A DNA stretch of 6,115 bases from Asaia bogorensis. GTDB taxonomy: Bacteria > Pseudomonadota > Alphaproteobacteria > Acetobacterales > Acetobacteraceae. This document shows positions 1-6,115 of this stretch, piece after piece. Position numbers and translations under genes: made by a program. Below the pieces are notes generated by a model. That model saw nothing but the letters and a program-made list of their open reading frames with translations. It had not been told where the DNA came from and searched no databases. The stretch spans positions 1-6,115 of the forward strand of contig CAMCHA010000173.1 of assembly GCA_945874515.1 (NCBI GenBank), given 5' to 3'. Each line of letters starts with the position of its first letter. Within the stretch, counting starts at the first letter, position 1.

Positions 1-1593
1 ATCACCCCCGATGTCGGCGGTGGCTTCGGCATGAAGTTGTTCTTGTATGCTGAGCACGTGCTGACCTGCTTCGCCGCCCGCAAGTTGAAGCGCCCGGTGA
101 AGTGGACGTCAGAGCGAACCGAAGCCTTCCAATCCGACACACACGGGCGTGACAATATCACCGCCGGCGAATTGGCTTTGGATAAGGATGGCAAGTTCCT
201 TGCGCTGCGCACGAAAAATTGGGCGAATATGGGCGCCTATCTTAACACTTTCGCGCCCTTCATCCCGACCGGTGCGGGCACCAAGGTGCTGGCGAGTGTT
301 TATGATTTCGGCGCCATCTACGCCAATGTTGTTGGTGTGATCACCAATACCGTGCCGGTAGATGCCTATCGTGGTGCCGGGCGGCCTGAGAGCAATTATC
401 TGGTGGAACGCCTGATTGACACGGCGGCGCAGGAAATAGGCATGGATCGTGTCGCGATCCGCAAGCAAAATATGGTGCCGTCTTCTGCCATGCCCTACGT
501 CTCGGCCATGGGGCAGCGTTATGATTCAGGTGAGTTTGCGAAACTCATGGACACCGCTTTGGAAAAGCTGAACTGGTCCAGCTTCGCGGCGCGGCGGGCG
601 GAAAGCCAGCGGCGCGGTAAAAGGCGCGGCATTGGCTTTGCCTATTACCTGGAAGCGACGGGTGGCGATGCCACGGAAAACGCCGCGGTGCGTTTTGCCG
701 ATGACGGGTTCGTGGATGTCTATGTCGGCACGCAAAGCACGGGGCAGGGGCATGAAACTGCCTATGCCATGCTGACCAGCCATGAGCTTGGCATACCGAT
801 TGAGAAAATCCGTGTGCGCCAGGGCGATTCCGCAAGCCTGCCTTCTGGCGGTGGCACGGGTGGCGCGCGCAGCCTTTATTCCGAAGGCCAGGCCATCCTG
901 GTGACCGCGGCGTCAGTTGTCGAAAAGGGCAAGAAGGCGGCGTCCGAGCATTTGGAAGCCGCAGTCGCCGATATTGAATTCACCACGGCCAATGGGCGCT
1001 TTGGCGTGGTGGGCACCGATAAGGGCATTGGCATTCTGGAATTGGCGGCAGCGCAGAAGGCGCGTGCCGCCAAGGGCCAGGAAGTGACGCTGTTGGATGC
1101 GCTGGAAGTCGCGCAGATCAAGTCTCACACCTTCCCCAATGGTTGCCACGCCGCCGAGGTTGAGGTGGACCCCGATACGGGCATCATCAAAGTCGCGAAT
1201 TATGTCGTGATTGATGATGTGGGCCATGCGCTGAACCCGCTGATTGTGCGTGGCCAGGTGCATGGTGGTGTCGCGCAGGGGATTGGTCAGGCCATGCTGG
1301 AACGCACTTCCTTTGATGCGGAAAGCGGCCAGTTGCTCTCGGCATCCTTCATGGATTACGCGCTGCCGCGCGCCGATGACCTGCCGAATATTGACGTGGA
1401 TTTCATCGAAGTGCCGTGTGAGACCAATCCGCTCGGCGTGAAGGGCGCGGGGGAGGCTGGCGCTGTCGGCAGCCCGCCCGCCTTGATCAATGCCGTGGTG
1501 GATGCGCTGGCTGGTGATGGCGTGAAGCATATTGATATGCCGGCCACGCCTGAGAGCGTCTGGAAGGCCTTGGCAACTTCCAAGGCAGCGTGA
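1..1593 (+). CDS. Xanthine dehydrogenase/CO dehydrogenase-family molybdopterin-binding large subunit (CoxL-like, form II type), 5'-truncated
   Basis: This is the catalytic, molybdenum-cofactor-binding subunit of a molybdenum hydroxylase. Such enzymes oxidise a substrate using water and pass electrons to FeS and FAD partner subunits, which are not in the window. The reading frame is open from base 1, so only the C-terminal 530 residues are seen; relatives run to roughly 770-800 residues, so about a third, including the N-terminal hammerhead-type domain, lies upstream. Visible motifs, numbered from the first visible residue, are GGGFGMK (6-12, the first cofactor-binding loop), AYRGAGR (122-128, the active-site loop), TGQGHE (247-252), GGGTGGARS (283-291) and KGAGEAG (481-487), whose Glu485 matches the family's catalytic glutamate. 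The loop is AYRGAGR, not the AYRCSFR of proven form I CO dehydrogenases, so CO should not be assumed to be the substrate. It ends at TGA 1591-1593, convergent with moaB. The family call is firm; the substrate is unknown. Confidence 0.93.
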   Translation: MTPDVGGGFGMKLFLYAEHVLTCFAARKLKRPVKWTSERTEAFQSDTHGRDNITAGELALDKDGKFLALRTKNWANMGAYLNTFAPFIPTGAGTKVLASVYDFGAIYANVVGVITNTVPVDAYRGAGRPESNYLVERLIDTAAQEIGMDRVAIRKQNMVPSSAMPYVSAMGQRYDSGEFAKLMDTALEKLNWSSFAARRAESQRRGKRRGIGFAYYLEATGGDATENAAVRFADDGFVDVYVGTQSTGQGHETAYAMLTSHELGIPIEKIRVRQGDSASLPSGGGTGGARSLYSEGQAILVTAASVVEKGKKAASEHLEAAVADIEFTTANGRFGVVGTDKGIGILELAAAQKARAAKGQEVTLLDALEVAQIKSHTFPNGCHAAEVEVDPDTGIIKVANYVVIDDVGHALNPLIVRGQVHGGVAQGIGQAMLERTSFDAESGQLLSASFMDYALPRADDLPNIDVDFIEVPCETNPLGVKGAGEAGAVGSPPALINAVVDALAGDGVKHIDMPATPESVWKALATSKAA

Positions 1594-1600
1594 AGCAAAA

Positions 1601-1627
1601 CGCGCGAGGGGGTTGTCTCCTCGCGCG
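1601..1627 (-). terminator. Rho-independent terminator for moaB, between convergent genes
   Basis: A perfect 9-bp inverted repeat, CGCGCGAGG (1601-1609) and CCTCGCGCG (1619-1627), encloses a 9-nt loop. On the minus strand the hairpin begins 4 nt after the moaB stop and is followed by TTTTGCTT (complement of 1593-1600), the layout of an intrinsic terminator. On the plus strand the hairpin lies 7 nt after the hydroxylase stop but no T-run follows, so termination of that gene here is less certain. The structure was found by reading; no folding energy was calculated. Confidence 0.7.
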
Positions 1628-1631
1628 CCGG

Positions 1632-2171
1632 CTACGCGGGCTTCAAATGTTCGAGCAAGCGCGGCATCAGCTCCACCAAATTGCAGGGGCGGTGCCGCGA
1701 ATCTAATTGGAAGCGCAAAATCTCATCCCAACCATCCTTGCAGGCGCCGGTTGAACCTGGCAGCGCGAAAAGATAGGTGCCGCCGGCAACACCGCCCATG
1801 GCGCGGGATTGGATGGTGGATGTGCCGATCTTCTGAAAGCTGATCCAGCGGAATAATTCGCCGAAGCCTTCGATTTCCTTTTCCAGCACGCGCTTGAAGG
1901 CTTCCGGCGTTACGTCCCGCCCGGTGATGCCAGTGCCGCCTGTGGTGATCACGCAATCCACCGCAAGGTCCGCAATCCAGCGGCGCAGCACGGCTTCGAT
2001 CGCGTCCGGGTCATCCTTCACAATTTCGCGCGCGACGCAGTGATGCCGCGCGGCTTCGATCCTGTCTTGCAGGGTTTGGCCGGAACGGTCGCTCGCCATA
2101 TCGCGCGTATCGCTCACGGTCAGGACCGCGATATTTACGGGCAGGAATTTCAGGCTTTCATCAATCGGCAT
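1632..2171 (-). CDS. moaB: Molybdenum cofactor biosynthesis protein MoaB
   Basis: This 179-residue cytoplasmic protein of the MoaB/MogA fold acts at the molybdopterin stage of molybdenum cofactor synthesis. Characterised MogA and some MoaB proteins adenylylate molybdopterin before metal insertion; E. coli MoaB itself lacks clear activity, so the exact step is inferred. Visible family motifs are SDTRD (20-24) in an N-terminal beta strand/loop, TTGGTG (76-81) followed by GRDVTPEA (84-91), in which Asp86 corresponds to the functionally important aspartate of MogA, and LPGSTGA (137-143). The length is close to the usual ~170-180 residues. The frame stays open well upstream, but the start at 2171 is chosen because GGAGAGG lies 5 nt before it and the family homology begins just after it. 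The stop is TAG at 1634-1632. It is transcribed convergently with the hydroxylase and divergently from the carboxyltransferase gene. Its place beside a molybdenum enzyme supports a role in supplying the cofactor. Confidence 0.92.
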   Translation of the reverse strand: MPIDESLKFLPVNIAVLTVSDTRDMASDRSGQTLQDRIEAARHHCVAREIVKDDPDAIEAVLRRWIADLAVDCVITTGGTGITGRDVTPEAFKRVLEKEIEGFGELFRWISFQKIGTSTIQSRAMGGVAGGTYLFALPGSTGACKDGWDEILRFQLDSRHRPCNLVELMPRLLEHLKPA

Positions 2172-2176
2172 GGCGG

Positions 2177-2183
2177 CCTCTCC
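2177..2183 (-). promoter_or_regulatory. Ribosome binding site of moaB (decides the start)
   Basis: Read on the minus strand this is GGAGAGG, 5 nt before the ATG at 2171-2169. It selects this start although the reading frame continues open upstream to about 2762 through the antisense of the next gene. Confidence 0.7.
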
Positions 2184-2201
2184 GTGTGGCTGGGCCTTTC
2201 T

Positions 2202-2230
2202 ATCATGGGGGCTCGGCAGGCTGGCGACAA
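2202..2230 (-). promoter_or_regulatory. Candidate sigma70-type promoter for moaB
   Basis: On the minus strand, TTGTCG (2230-2225, 4 of 6 matches to the -35 consensus) and CATGAT (2207-2202, 4 of 6 matches to -10) are separated by 17 nt. Transcription would begin near 2195, giving a short leader that still contains the GGAGAGG ribosome binding site. Both boxes are weak matches, and alpha-proteobacterial promoters are hard to predict by eye. No equally good pair was seen for the divergent plus-strand gene. Confidence 0.3.
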
Positions 2231-2298
2231 CGCCCGCTTGCAGGGCGCGGGAACTCGCGTGACACTCGCCGGCAGAAAGATACCAAGGGAAACGCCGC

Positions 2299-3855
2299 AT
2301 GACTTGGCAACCGGAAATCGAGGAGCTGAAGCGCCGCCAAGCCATGGCGGAGGCCATGGGCGGGCCGGACAAGGTGAAGCGCCAGCATGATGGCGGGCGG
2401 CTGACCGTGCGCGAACGCGTCCTGAAGCTGGTGGACAAGGATAGTTTCCACGAAGTGGGCGCCATTGCCGGGCGCGGCGAATATGACGCCAAGGGCGATC
2501 TGGAGAGCCTGACGCCATCCAATTGCGTCATGGGCCGTGCGGAGATTGATGGCCGCCCGGTGGTGGTGCTGGGCGATGATTTCACCGTGCGCGGCGGCAG
2601 CGCGGATGCGACCATTCGCGAAAAGCCCATCATGGCGGAACGCATGGCCAATGAATTGCGCCTGCCGATCATTCGCATGATTGAAGGCTCCGGCGGTGGC
2701 GGTTCGGTCAAAACTATTGAAACCTCTGGGCGTGCGAACCTGCCAGGCGGCGTTGGTGGCACGCAGCTTTATCATTTGACTGCGCAAAACCTTGGCCTGG
2801 TGCCAGTGGTGGCGCTTGGGCTTGGATCGGTCGCGGGGCTTGGCGCGGCGCGGTTGGCGGCGTCGCATTATTCGGTGATGACGAAATCCTCCGCGATGTT
2901 TGTCGCCGGCCCCCCGGTGGTGGCGCGGCTTGGCGAAAAGCTTGAAAAGCGCGACCTGGGCGGTTGGGAGATTCAGTGCAAGGCCGGCGCGGTGGATGAT
3001 GCGGTGGACACGGAAGAAGAAGCCTTCGCTGCCGCGCGGCGCTTTCTGTCTTACCTGCCGCAATCGGTGTTTGAGGTCTCGCCTCGCTTGCGGTCGCGCG
3101 ATGCTCCGGGGCGGCGCGATGCGAAGCTGGTCAGCGTGATCCCGCGCGATCCGCGCCAAGCCTATAAGATGCGCCCAATCGTCGAAACACTATTCGACAA
3201 GGGCAGTTTTTTCGAAATGGGCCAGTGGTTTGGCCGGCCCATCATCACTGGCCTCGCGCGACTGGATGGCCTGCCCGTCGCGGTGATGGCATCAGACCCG
3301 GTATTTTCGGGTGGGTCCTGGACTGCCGATGCCTGCGCCAAGATCATCCGCTTTGTGGATATGGCGGAAACTTTCCATCTGCCTGTGGTCTATCTGATGG
3401 ATTGCCCGGGCTTCGCTGTTGGCCTGGAGGCGGAGAAAACCGCGACCATCCGTTGGGGCGTGCGCGCCATGGCGGCAGTCAATCAATGCCGTGCGCCGTG
3501 GTGTACAGTGATTTTGCGCAATGCCTTTGGCGTTGCCGGCGTGGTGCATCAACCGGCCGGGCGCTATTCCATTCGCTATGCTTGGCCATCCGGGCGCTGG
3601 GGATCGCTGCCCTTGGAAGGAGGGATTGAAGCCGCCTATGCGGCAGAAGTGAAGGCCGCCACGGACCCGGCCGCAAAAATCGCCGAAATTGACGAACGCT
3701 TGCAGAAGCTGCGTTCCCCCTTCCGCACCGCCGAGGCTTTCTGGGTGGAGGAAATCATAGACCCACGCGAAACCCGCCCGCTGCTGTGTGATTTCGCGCG
3801 GCTTGCGGAACCCTTGCGCGGCACGGGCCTGGCTGCCCTCACCATGCGGCCCTGA
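2299..3855 (+). CDS. Acyl-CoA carboxylase carboxyltransferase (beta) subunit-like protein, divergent
   Basis: This 518-residue cytoplasmic protein has the two crotonase-like halves of the biotin-dependent carboxyltransferase family (PccB/MccB/AccD-type). Members move a carboxyl group from carboxybiotin to an acyl-CoA. In the N-half are RERVLKLVD (38-46), the substrate-domain strand RPVVVLGDDFTVRGGS (86-101), EGSGGGGS (129-136), GSVAGLGAA (177-185) and DLGGWEIQ (219-226), the last matching the family's LGG segment. The C-half has YKMRPIVETLFD (289-300), RPIITGLARLDGLPVAVM (313-330), MDCPGFAVG (367-375) and YAWPSGRWGSLPLEGG (427-442), echoing the family's AWP...EGA motif. The first oxyanion loop and the region usually reading GGAYDVM (here AFGVAGVVHQP, 409-419) depart from standard PccB, so the acyl substrate, and even whether it is a carboxylase, is open. 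ATG 2299 is supported by AAGGGA (2285-2290), 8 nt upstream. No biotin carboxylase or biotin carrier gene is nearby. Confidence 0.85.
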   Translation: MTWQPEIEELKRRQAMAEAMGGPDKVKRQHDGGRLTVRERVLKLVDKDSFHEVGAIAGRGEYDAKGDLESLTPSNCVMGRAEIDGRPVVVLGDDFTVRGGSADATIREKPIMAERMANELRLPIIRMIEGSGGGGSVKTIETSGRANLPGGVGGTQLYHLTAQNLGLVPVVALGLGSVAGLGAARLAASHYSVMTKSSAMFVAGPPVVARLGEKLEKRDLGGWEIQCKAGAVDDAVDTEEEAFAAARRFLSYLPQSVFEVSPRLRSRDAPGRRDAKLVSVIPRDPRQAYKMRPIVETLFDKGSFFEMGQWFGRPIITGLARLDGLPVAVMASDPVFSGGSWTADACAKIIRFVDMAETFHLPVVYLMDCPGFAVGLEAEKTATIRWGVRAMAAVNQCRAPWCTVILRNAFGVAGVVHQPAGRYSIRYAWPSGRWGSLPLEGGIEAAYAAEVKAATDPAAKIAEIDERLQKLRSPFRTAEAFWVEEIIDPRETRPLLCDFARLAEPLRGTGLAALTMRP

Positions 3856-4025
3856 TCAGGCTTCGACGACCAAATCCTTATAGGCATGCAGGTGGCGTGC
3901 CTGACCAGCGGCACCATAATTGCGAGGCCGAGAAAGATGGGCAATATCGCGAAGGCAGTGAAAACTACGATCAGCCCGGCCCAGAAGATCATGGCACCCG
4001 GATTGGTCAGCACCGCGCGTATGGA
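3856..4025 (-). pseudogene. Decayed C-terminal remnant of a DUF2189-type integral membrane protein
   Basis: Reading the minus strand from 4025 gives SIRAVLTNPGAMIFW, a hydrophobic stretch rich in Leu, Ile, Val and Phe that would form one membrane helix, and then VPLVRHAT ending at 3891. After TG at 3890-3889 the frame shifts by one base and continues as HAYKDLVVEA with a stop at 3858-3856. Adding one G would restore HAT-W-HAYKDLV, close to the HATWHAYR-type ending I recall for DUF2189 proteins, whose function is unknown. Only about 56 residues remain of a family that usually exceeds 200; the N-terminal part is missing, and the next gene occupies the space where it would lie. The remnant's stop abuts the carboxyltransferase stop (TGA 3853-3855) in a palindromic TGATCA, so the original gene was convergent with it. 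The family name is from memory of the motif; the frameshift is seen directly, though a sequencing error could explain that single base. Confidence 0.6.
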
Positions 4026-4170
4026 AAGAGCTCTTCGGCTTTGGGCTGATCGGCCTTGGCTTGCTGTGCGTCTTTCAAACCATAAAGACGCATTTTGATC
4101 AGGCGGAGGCCCAGCACTAACCCCTTAAAAGGTGATTGGCATTCGCCCCGCCAATAGCCACTATAGAGGG
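4026..4170. other. Spacer without a recognised gene, between the DUF2189 remnant and the oxidoreductase gene
   Basis: No intact gene is recognised. On the minus strand a short frame, open from GTG 4117 (ATG 4093) to TGA 4009-4007, reads GLRLIKMRLYGLKDAQQ and then a charged tail (AKADQPKAEE). It looks protein-like, with a basic amphipathic start, and may be a second decayed fragment in a different frame from the DUF2189 piece, but I do not recognise it and it has no clear ribosome binding site. The right end, from about 4136, probably contains the promoter of the next gene. Confidence 0.4.
4136..4167 (+). promoter_or_regulatory. Candidate promoter just upstream of the indolepyruvate oxidoreductase gene
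   Basis: TTGGCA (4136-4141) matches the -35 consensus at 5 of 6 bases. A -10-like TATAGA (4162-4167) matches 4 of 6, but the 20-nt gap is longer than the ideal 17; a CACTAT at 4159-4164 restores 17 nt but matches only 3 of 6. Either choice places the start of transcription at or within a few bases of ATG 4171, implying a leaderless or nearly leaderless message. Confidence 0.25.
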
Positions 4171-6115
4171 ATGGGAAGCATCATTCGGCCAGAAGCCACG
4201 CTAGAAGAACGCTGGGAAGCCCGCTCCGGCCCCGTATTGCTGACAGGGACGCATGCGCTGGTGCGCCTGCCCATGCTGCGGCAGGAAATGGACGCGGCGC
4301 AGGGCTTTCGCACCGGCGGTTTCATTTCCGGCTATCGGGGCTCACCACTCGGTGCCTTTGACCGGGAATTGGCGCGCCAGGCGGAACGGCTCCGCGCCCA
4401 TGATGTGGTGTTCCAGCCTGGCTTGAATGAGGATTTGGCGGCGACCGCCGTTTGGGGCTCGCAGCAGGTGCATCTGACGCCAGGCGCGCGCTTGGATGGT
4501 GTTTTCGGCATTTGGTACGGCAAGGGGCCAGGCGTTGATCGTTCCGGCGATGTGCTGCGCCATGCCAATTCCGCCGGCAGCGCGCCGCTTGGGGGGGTGC
4601 TGGCGCTGGCGGGGGATGATCCTTCGTCCAAATCCTCCACGATCACGTCCGGCTGTGAATATGCCTTTATGGATCTGGAAATCCCCATGCTCGATCCCGC
4701 CGATGTGGGGGAGGTGTTGGAATATGGGCTGAAGGGCATTGCGCTTAGTCGTTACGCCGGCACCTGGGTTGGCATGAAATGCGTGGCCGACACCATGGAT
4801 GCGACCATGACGGTGATGCTGGACCCAGCACTTTATGCCACGCGCGAACCTCAGGGCATGGCAACACCGCCCGATGGCGTGCATATCCGCGCCGCCGATA
4901 CACCGATGTTGCAGGAAGAGCGGCTCCGCCATGTGAAGCTGCCGCGCGCCAATGCGTTTGCGCGGACCAACGGCATTGACCGCATGGTGCTGGATAGCGC
5001 CGATGCACGCTTTGGCATCGCCGTGCGCGGCAAGGCATTTACGGTGTTGCGTCAGGCTTTGGTTGAGGCCGGTATTTCCGAAGATTTTGCCCGCGCCCAA
5101 GGTTTGCGCATTTGGAAAGTGGGTTTGGCCTGGCCTTTGGATGCCGATGCCGCCCGCGGTTTCGCCGAGGGGCTTGATGAAATTCTGGTGATCGAAGATC
5201 GCCGATCCTTCCTGGAATGGCAGTTGCGCGATGCGCTGTTTCACATGGATCGCCGCCCGCGTATTACCGGCAAGCGTGACGAAGCCGGGCGGCCTTTGCT
5301 GTCGGATTTGAGTGAACTCGATTCCGCGGCGATCTTGCGCGCGCTTTTCGCCCGCCTGCCGCAAGCCTTCCGCACCAATGCCATGCTGGCGCGCATGGCG
5401 GCGCTGCAAGCCTTGGCGGAAGGAGACCAGGCGCCGGTGCATGGGCGCGATCCCTATTTCTGCCCGGGCTGCCCGCATAATACCTCAACCCGCGTGCCGG
5501 AAGGCAGCCGCGCTTTGGCCGGCATTGGCTGCCATTACCTCGCGCGCTTCATGAACCGCGATACGGATTTCTTTTGCCAAATGGGTGGCGAGGGCTCCGC
5601 CTGGATCGGGCAGGAACATTTCACCAGCCAAGAACATATCTTCGCCAATATGGGCGATGGCACTTACGCCCATTCCGGCAGTCTTTCCGTGCGCTTCGCC
5701 GTTGCATCCAAGGCCAATATCACCTTCAAGATTCTGCTGAATAGCGCTGTCGCCATGACCGGCGGCCAAACCCCGGAAGGCGAGATTGATGTGCCGCATA
5801 TTGCCGCGCAATTGCATGGCGAAGGGGTGGAGCGGATTGAGGTTGTTTCAGATGATCCGGATCGACATCGCGGCGATCCGCTGATCCCGGCGACGGTTGG
5901 CTTTCATCATCGCGCGCGGCTTGATGCGGTGCAGAAGGAATTGCGCGCGGTGAAGGGTGTCACCGTCATCATCTATGATCAGGAATGCGCGACCGAACGC
6001 CGGCGCAAGCGCAAGCGGGATTTGGCGCCGCGCGCCAATCGGCGCATCGCGATCAATCCGCGCATTTGTGAGGATTGCGGCGATTGCTCCCGTGCTTCGA
6101 ATTGCCTGGCGGTGG
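4171..6115 (+). CDS. Indolepyruvate ferredoxin oxidoreductase family protein (IorA/IorB fused type), 3'-truncated
   Basis: This cytoplasmic, thiamine-diphosphate and iron-sulfur enzyme oxidatively decarboxylates aryl-pyruvates such as indolepyruvate to aryl-acetyl-CoA, reducing ferredoxin. The frame runs without a stop to the window edge, showing 648 residues; fused proteobacterial members are about 1150 or more, so the rest, including the gamma-type domain, is downstream. The N-terminal pyrimidine-binding domain has LTGTHALVRLPML (24-36), GFISGYRGSPLG (50-61) and KCVADTMD (203-210). The thiamine-diphosphate domain has FCPGCPHNTS (430-439), GIGCHY (451-456), QMGGEGSAW (470-478) and GDGTY (495-499) with LLNS (522-525), giving the GDG...N cofactor and metal motif. 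A CxxCxxCxxxxxC set (Cys633, 636, 639, 645) should bind one [4Fe-4S] cluster. ATG 4171 fits the family's N-terminus, which begins about 25 residues before the LTGT motif, but its ribosome binding site-like AGAGGG touches the start codon directly. The family is certain; the substrate is inferred. Confidence 0.93.
   Translation, partial: MGSIIRPEATLEERWEARSGPVLLTGTHALVRLPMLRQEMDAAQGFRTGGFISGYRGSPLGAFDRELARQAERLRAHDVVFQPGLNEDLAATAVWGSQQVHLTPGARLDGVFGIWYGKGPGVDRSGDVLRHANSAGSAPLGGVLALAGDDPSSKSSTITSGCEYAFMDLEIPMLDPADVGEVLEYGLKGIALSRYAGTWVGMKCVADTMDATMTVMLDPALYATREPQGMATPPDGVHIRAADTPMLQEERLRHVKLPRANAFARTNGIDRMVLDSADARFGIAVRGKAFTVLRQALVEAGISEDFARAQGLRIWKVGLAWPLDADAARGFAEGLDEILVIEDRRSFLEWQLRDALFHMDRRPRITGKRDEAGRPLLSDLSELDSAAILRALFARLPQAFRTNAMLARMAALQALAEGDQAPVHGRDPYFCPGCPHNTSTRVPEGSRALAGIGCHYLARFMNRDTDFFCQMGGEGSAWIGQEHFTSQEHIFANMGDGTYAHSGSLSVRFAVASKANITFKILLNSAVAMTGGQTPEGEIDVPHIAAQLHGEGVERIEVVSDDPDRHRGDPLIPATVGFHHRARLDAVQKELRAVKGVTVIIYDQECATERRRKRKRDLAPRANRRIAINPRICEDCGDCSRASNCLAV

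Noticed and set aside
2231..2247. Small inverted repeat CGCCC/GGGCG in the moaB-carboxyltransferase spacer, considered as an operator
   Set aside because: A 5-bp GC-only stem is expected by chance in DNA of this composition.
2259..2287. GTGACA (2259-2264) as a -35 box for the carboxyltransferase gene
   Set aside because: No -10-like hexamer is found at 16-18 nt spacing; the nearest, GATACC at 2278, is only 13 nt away.
2172..2762. N-terminal extension of moaB by about 197 codons
   Set aside because: The extension is antisense to the carboxyltransferase, is absent from the MoaB family and is made unnecessary by a good ribosome binding site at 2177-2183.
2203..3159. Long minus-strand open frame of about 318 codons opposite the carboxyltransferase gene
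   Set aside because: Its translation is rich in Arg, His and Ala with no recognisable motif, and it lies antisense to a clear family protein; such frames are common by-products of GC-rich codon use.
3886..4098. Plus-strand 70-codon frame in the gap after the carboxyltransferase
   Set aside because: It has no recognised motif and no convincing ribosome binding site, and it is antisense to the DUF2189 remnant.
4342..5478. Long minus-strand open frame of about 378 codons opposite the oxidoreductase gene
   Set aside because: The plus strand shows continuous, motif-rich oxidoreductase sequence here, and the antisense product has a low-information composition without domains.

Overview
The window reads as chromosomal DNA from a GC-rich proteobacterium, most likely an alphaproteobacterium of the Rhodospirillales/Acetobacteraceae type. 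The basis is codon style, the relatives each protein brings to mind and the gene content (a CoxL-like molybdenum hydroxylase, MoaB, a divergent acyl-CoA carboxylase carboxyltransferase and a fused indolepyruvate ferredoxin oxidoreductase). No search was run, so the taxonomic placement is an inference.

Layout. 1-1593 (+) is the C-terminal 530 residues of a molybdopterin-binding subunit of the xanthine dehydrogenase/CO dehydrogenase large-subunit family; its start lies before the window. A 9-bp GC-rich hairpin (1601-1627), followed on the minus strand by a T-rich run, separates it from a convergent moaB (2171-1632, -). A 127-bp divergent spacer carries a plausible moaB promoter. Next is a complete 518-residue acyl-CoA carboxylase carboxyltransferase-like protein (2299-3855, +). 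Positions 3856-4170 hold no intact gene. They contain the frameshifted C-terminal remnant of a DUF2189-type membrane protein on the minus strand, then the probable promoter and leader of the last gene. From 4171 to the window end (+) runs the N-terminal 648 residues of a large indolepyruvate:ferredoxin oxidoreductase-family protein. It is open to the end of the window, has no stop codon here and is cut just after a four-cysteine iron-sulfur motif.

How they may work together. MoaB acts in molybdenum cofactor synthesis and the neighbouring hydroxylase needs that cofactor, so their adjacency makes sense. The oxidoreductase would turn aryl-pyruvates into aryl-acetyl-CoA thioesters, and the carboxyltransferase-like protein should act on an acyl-CoA, so a role in amino-acid or aromatic-acid breakdown is possible. 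No biotin carboxylase, biotin carrier, regulator or transporter is visible to support a joined pathway.

I see no mobile element, CRISPR array, tRNA or rRNA, and no convincing new system. The points most worth a second look are the decayed DUF2189 remnant, the non-canonical core motifs of the carboxyltransferase and the active-site loop of the molybdenum hydroxylase.
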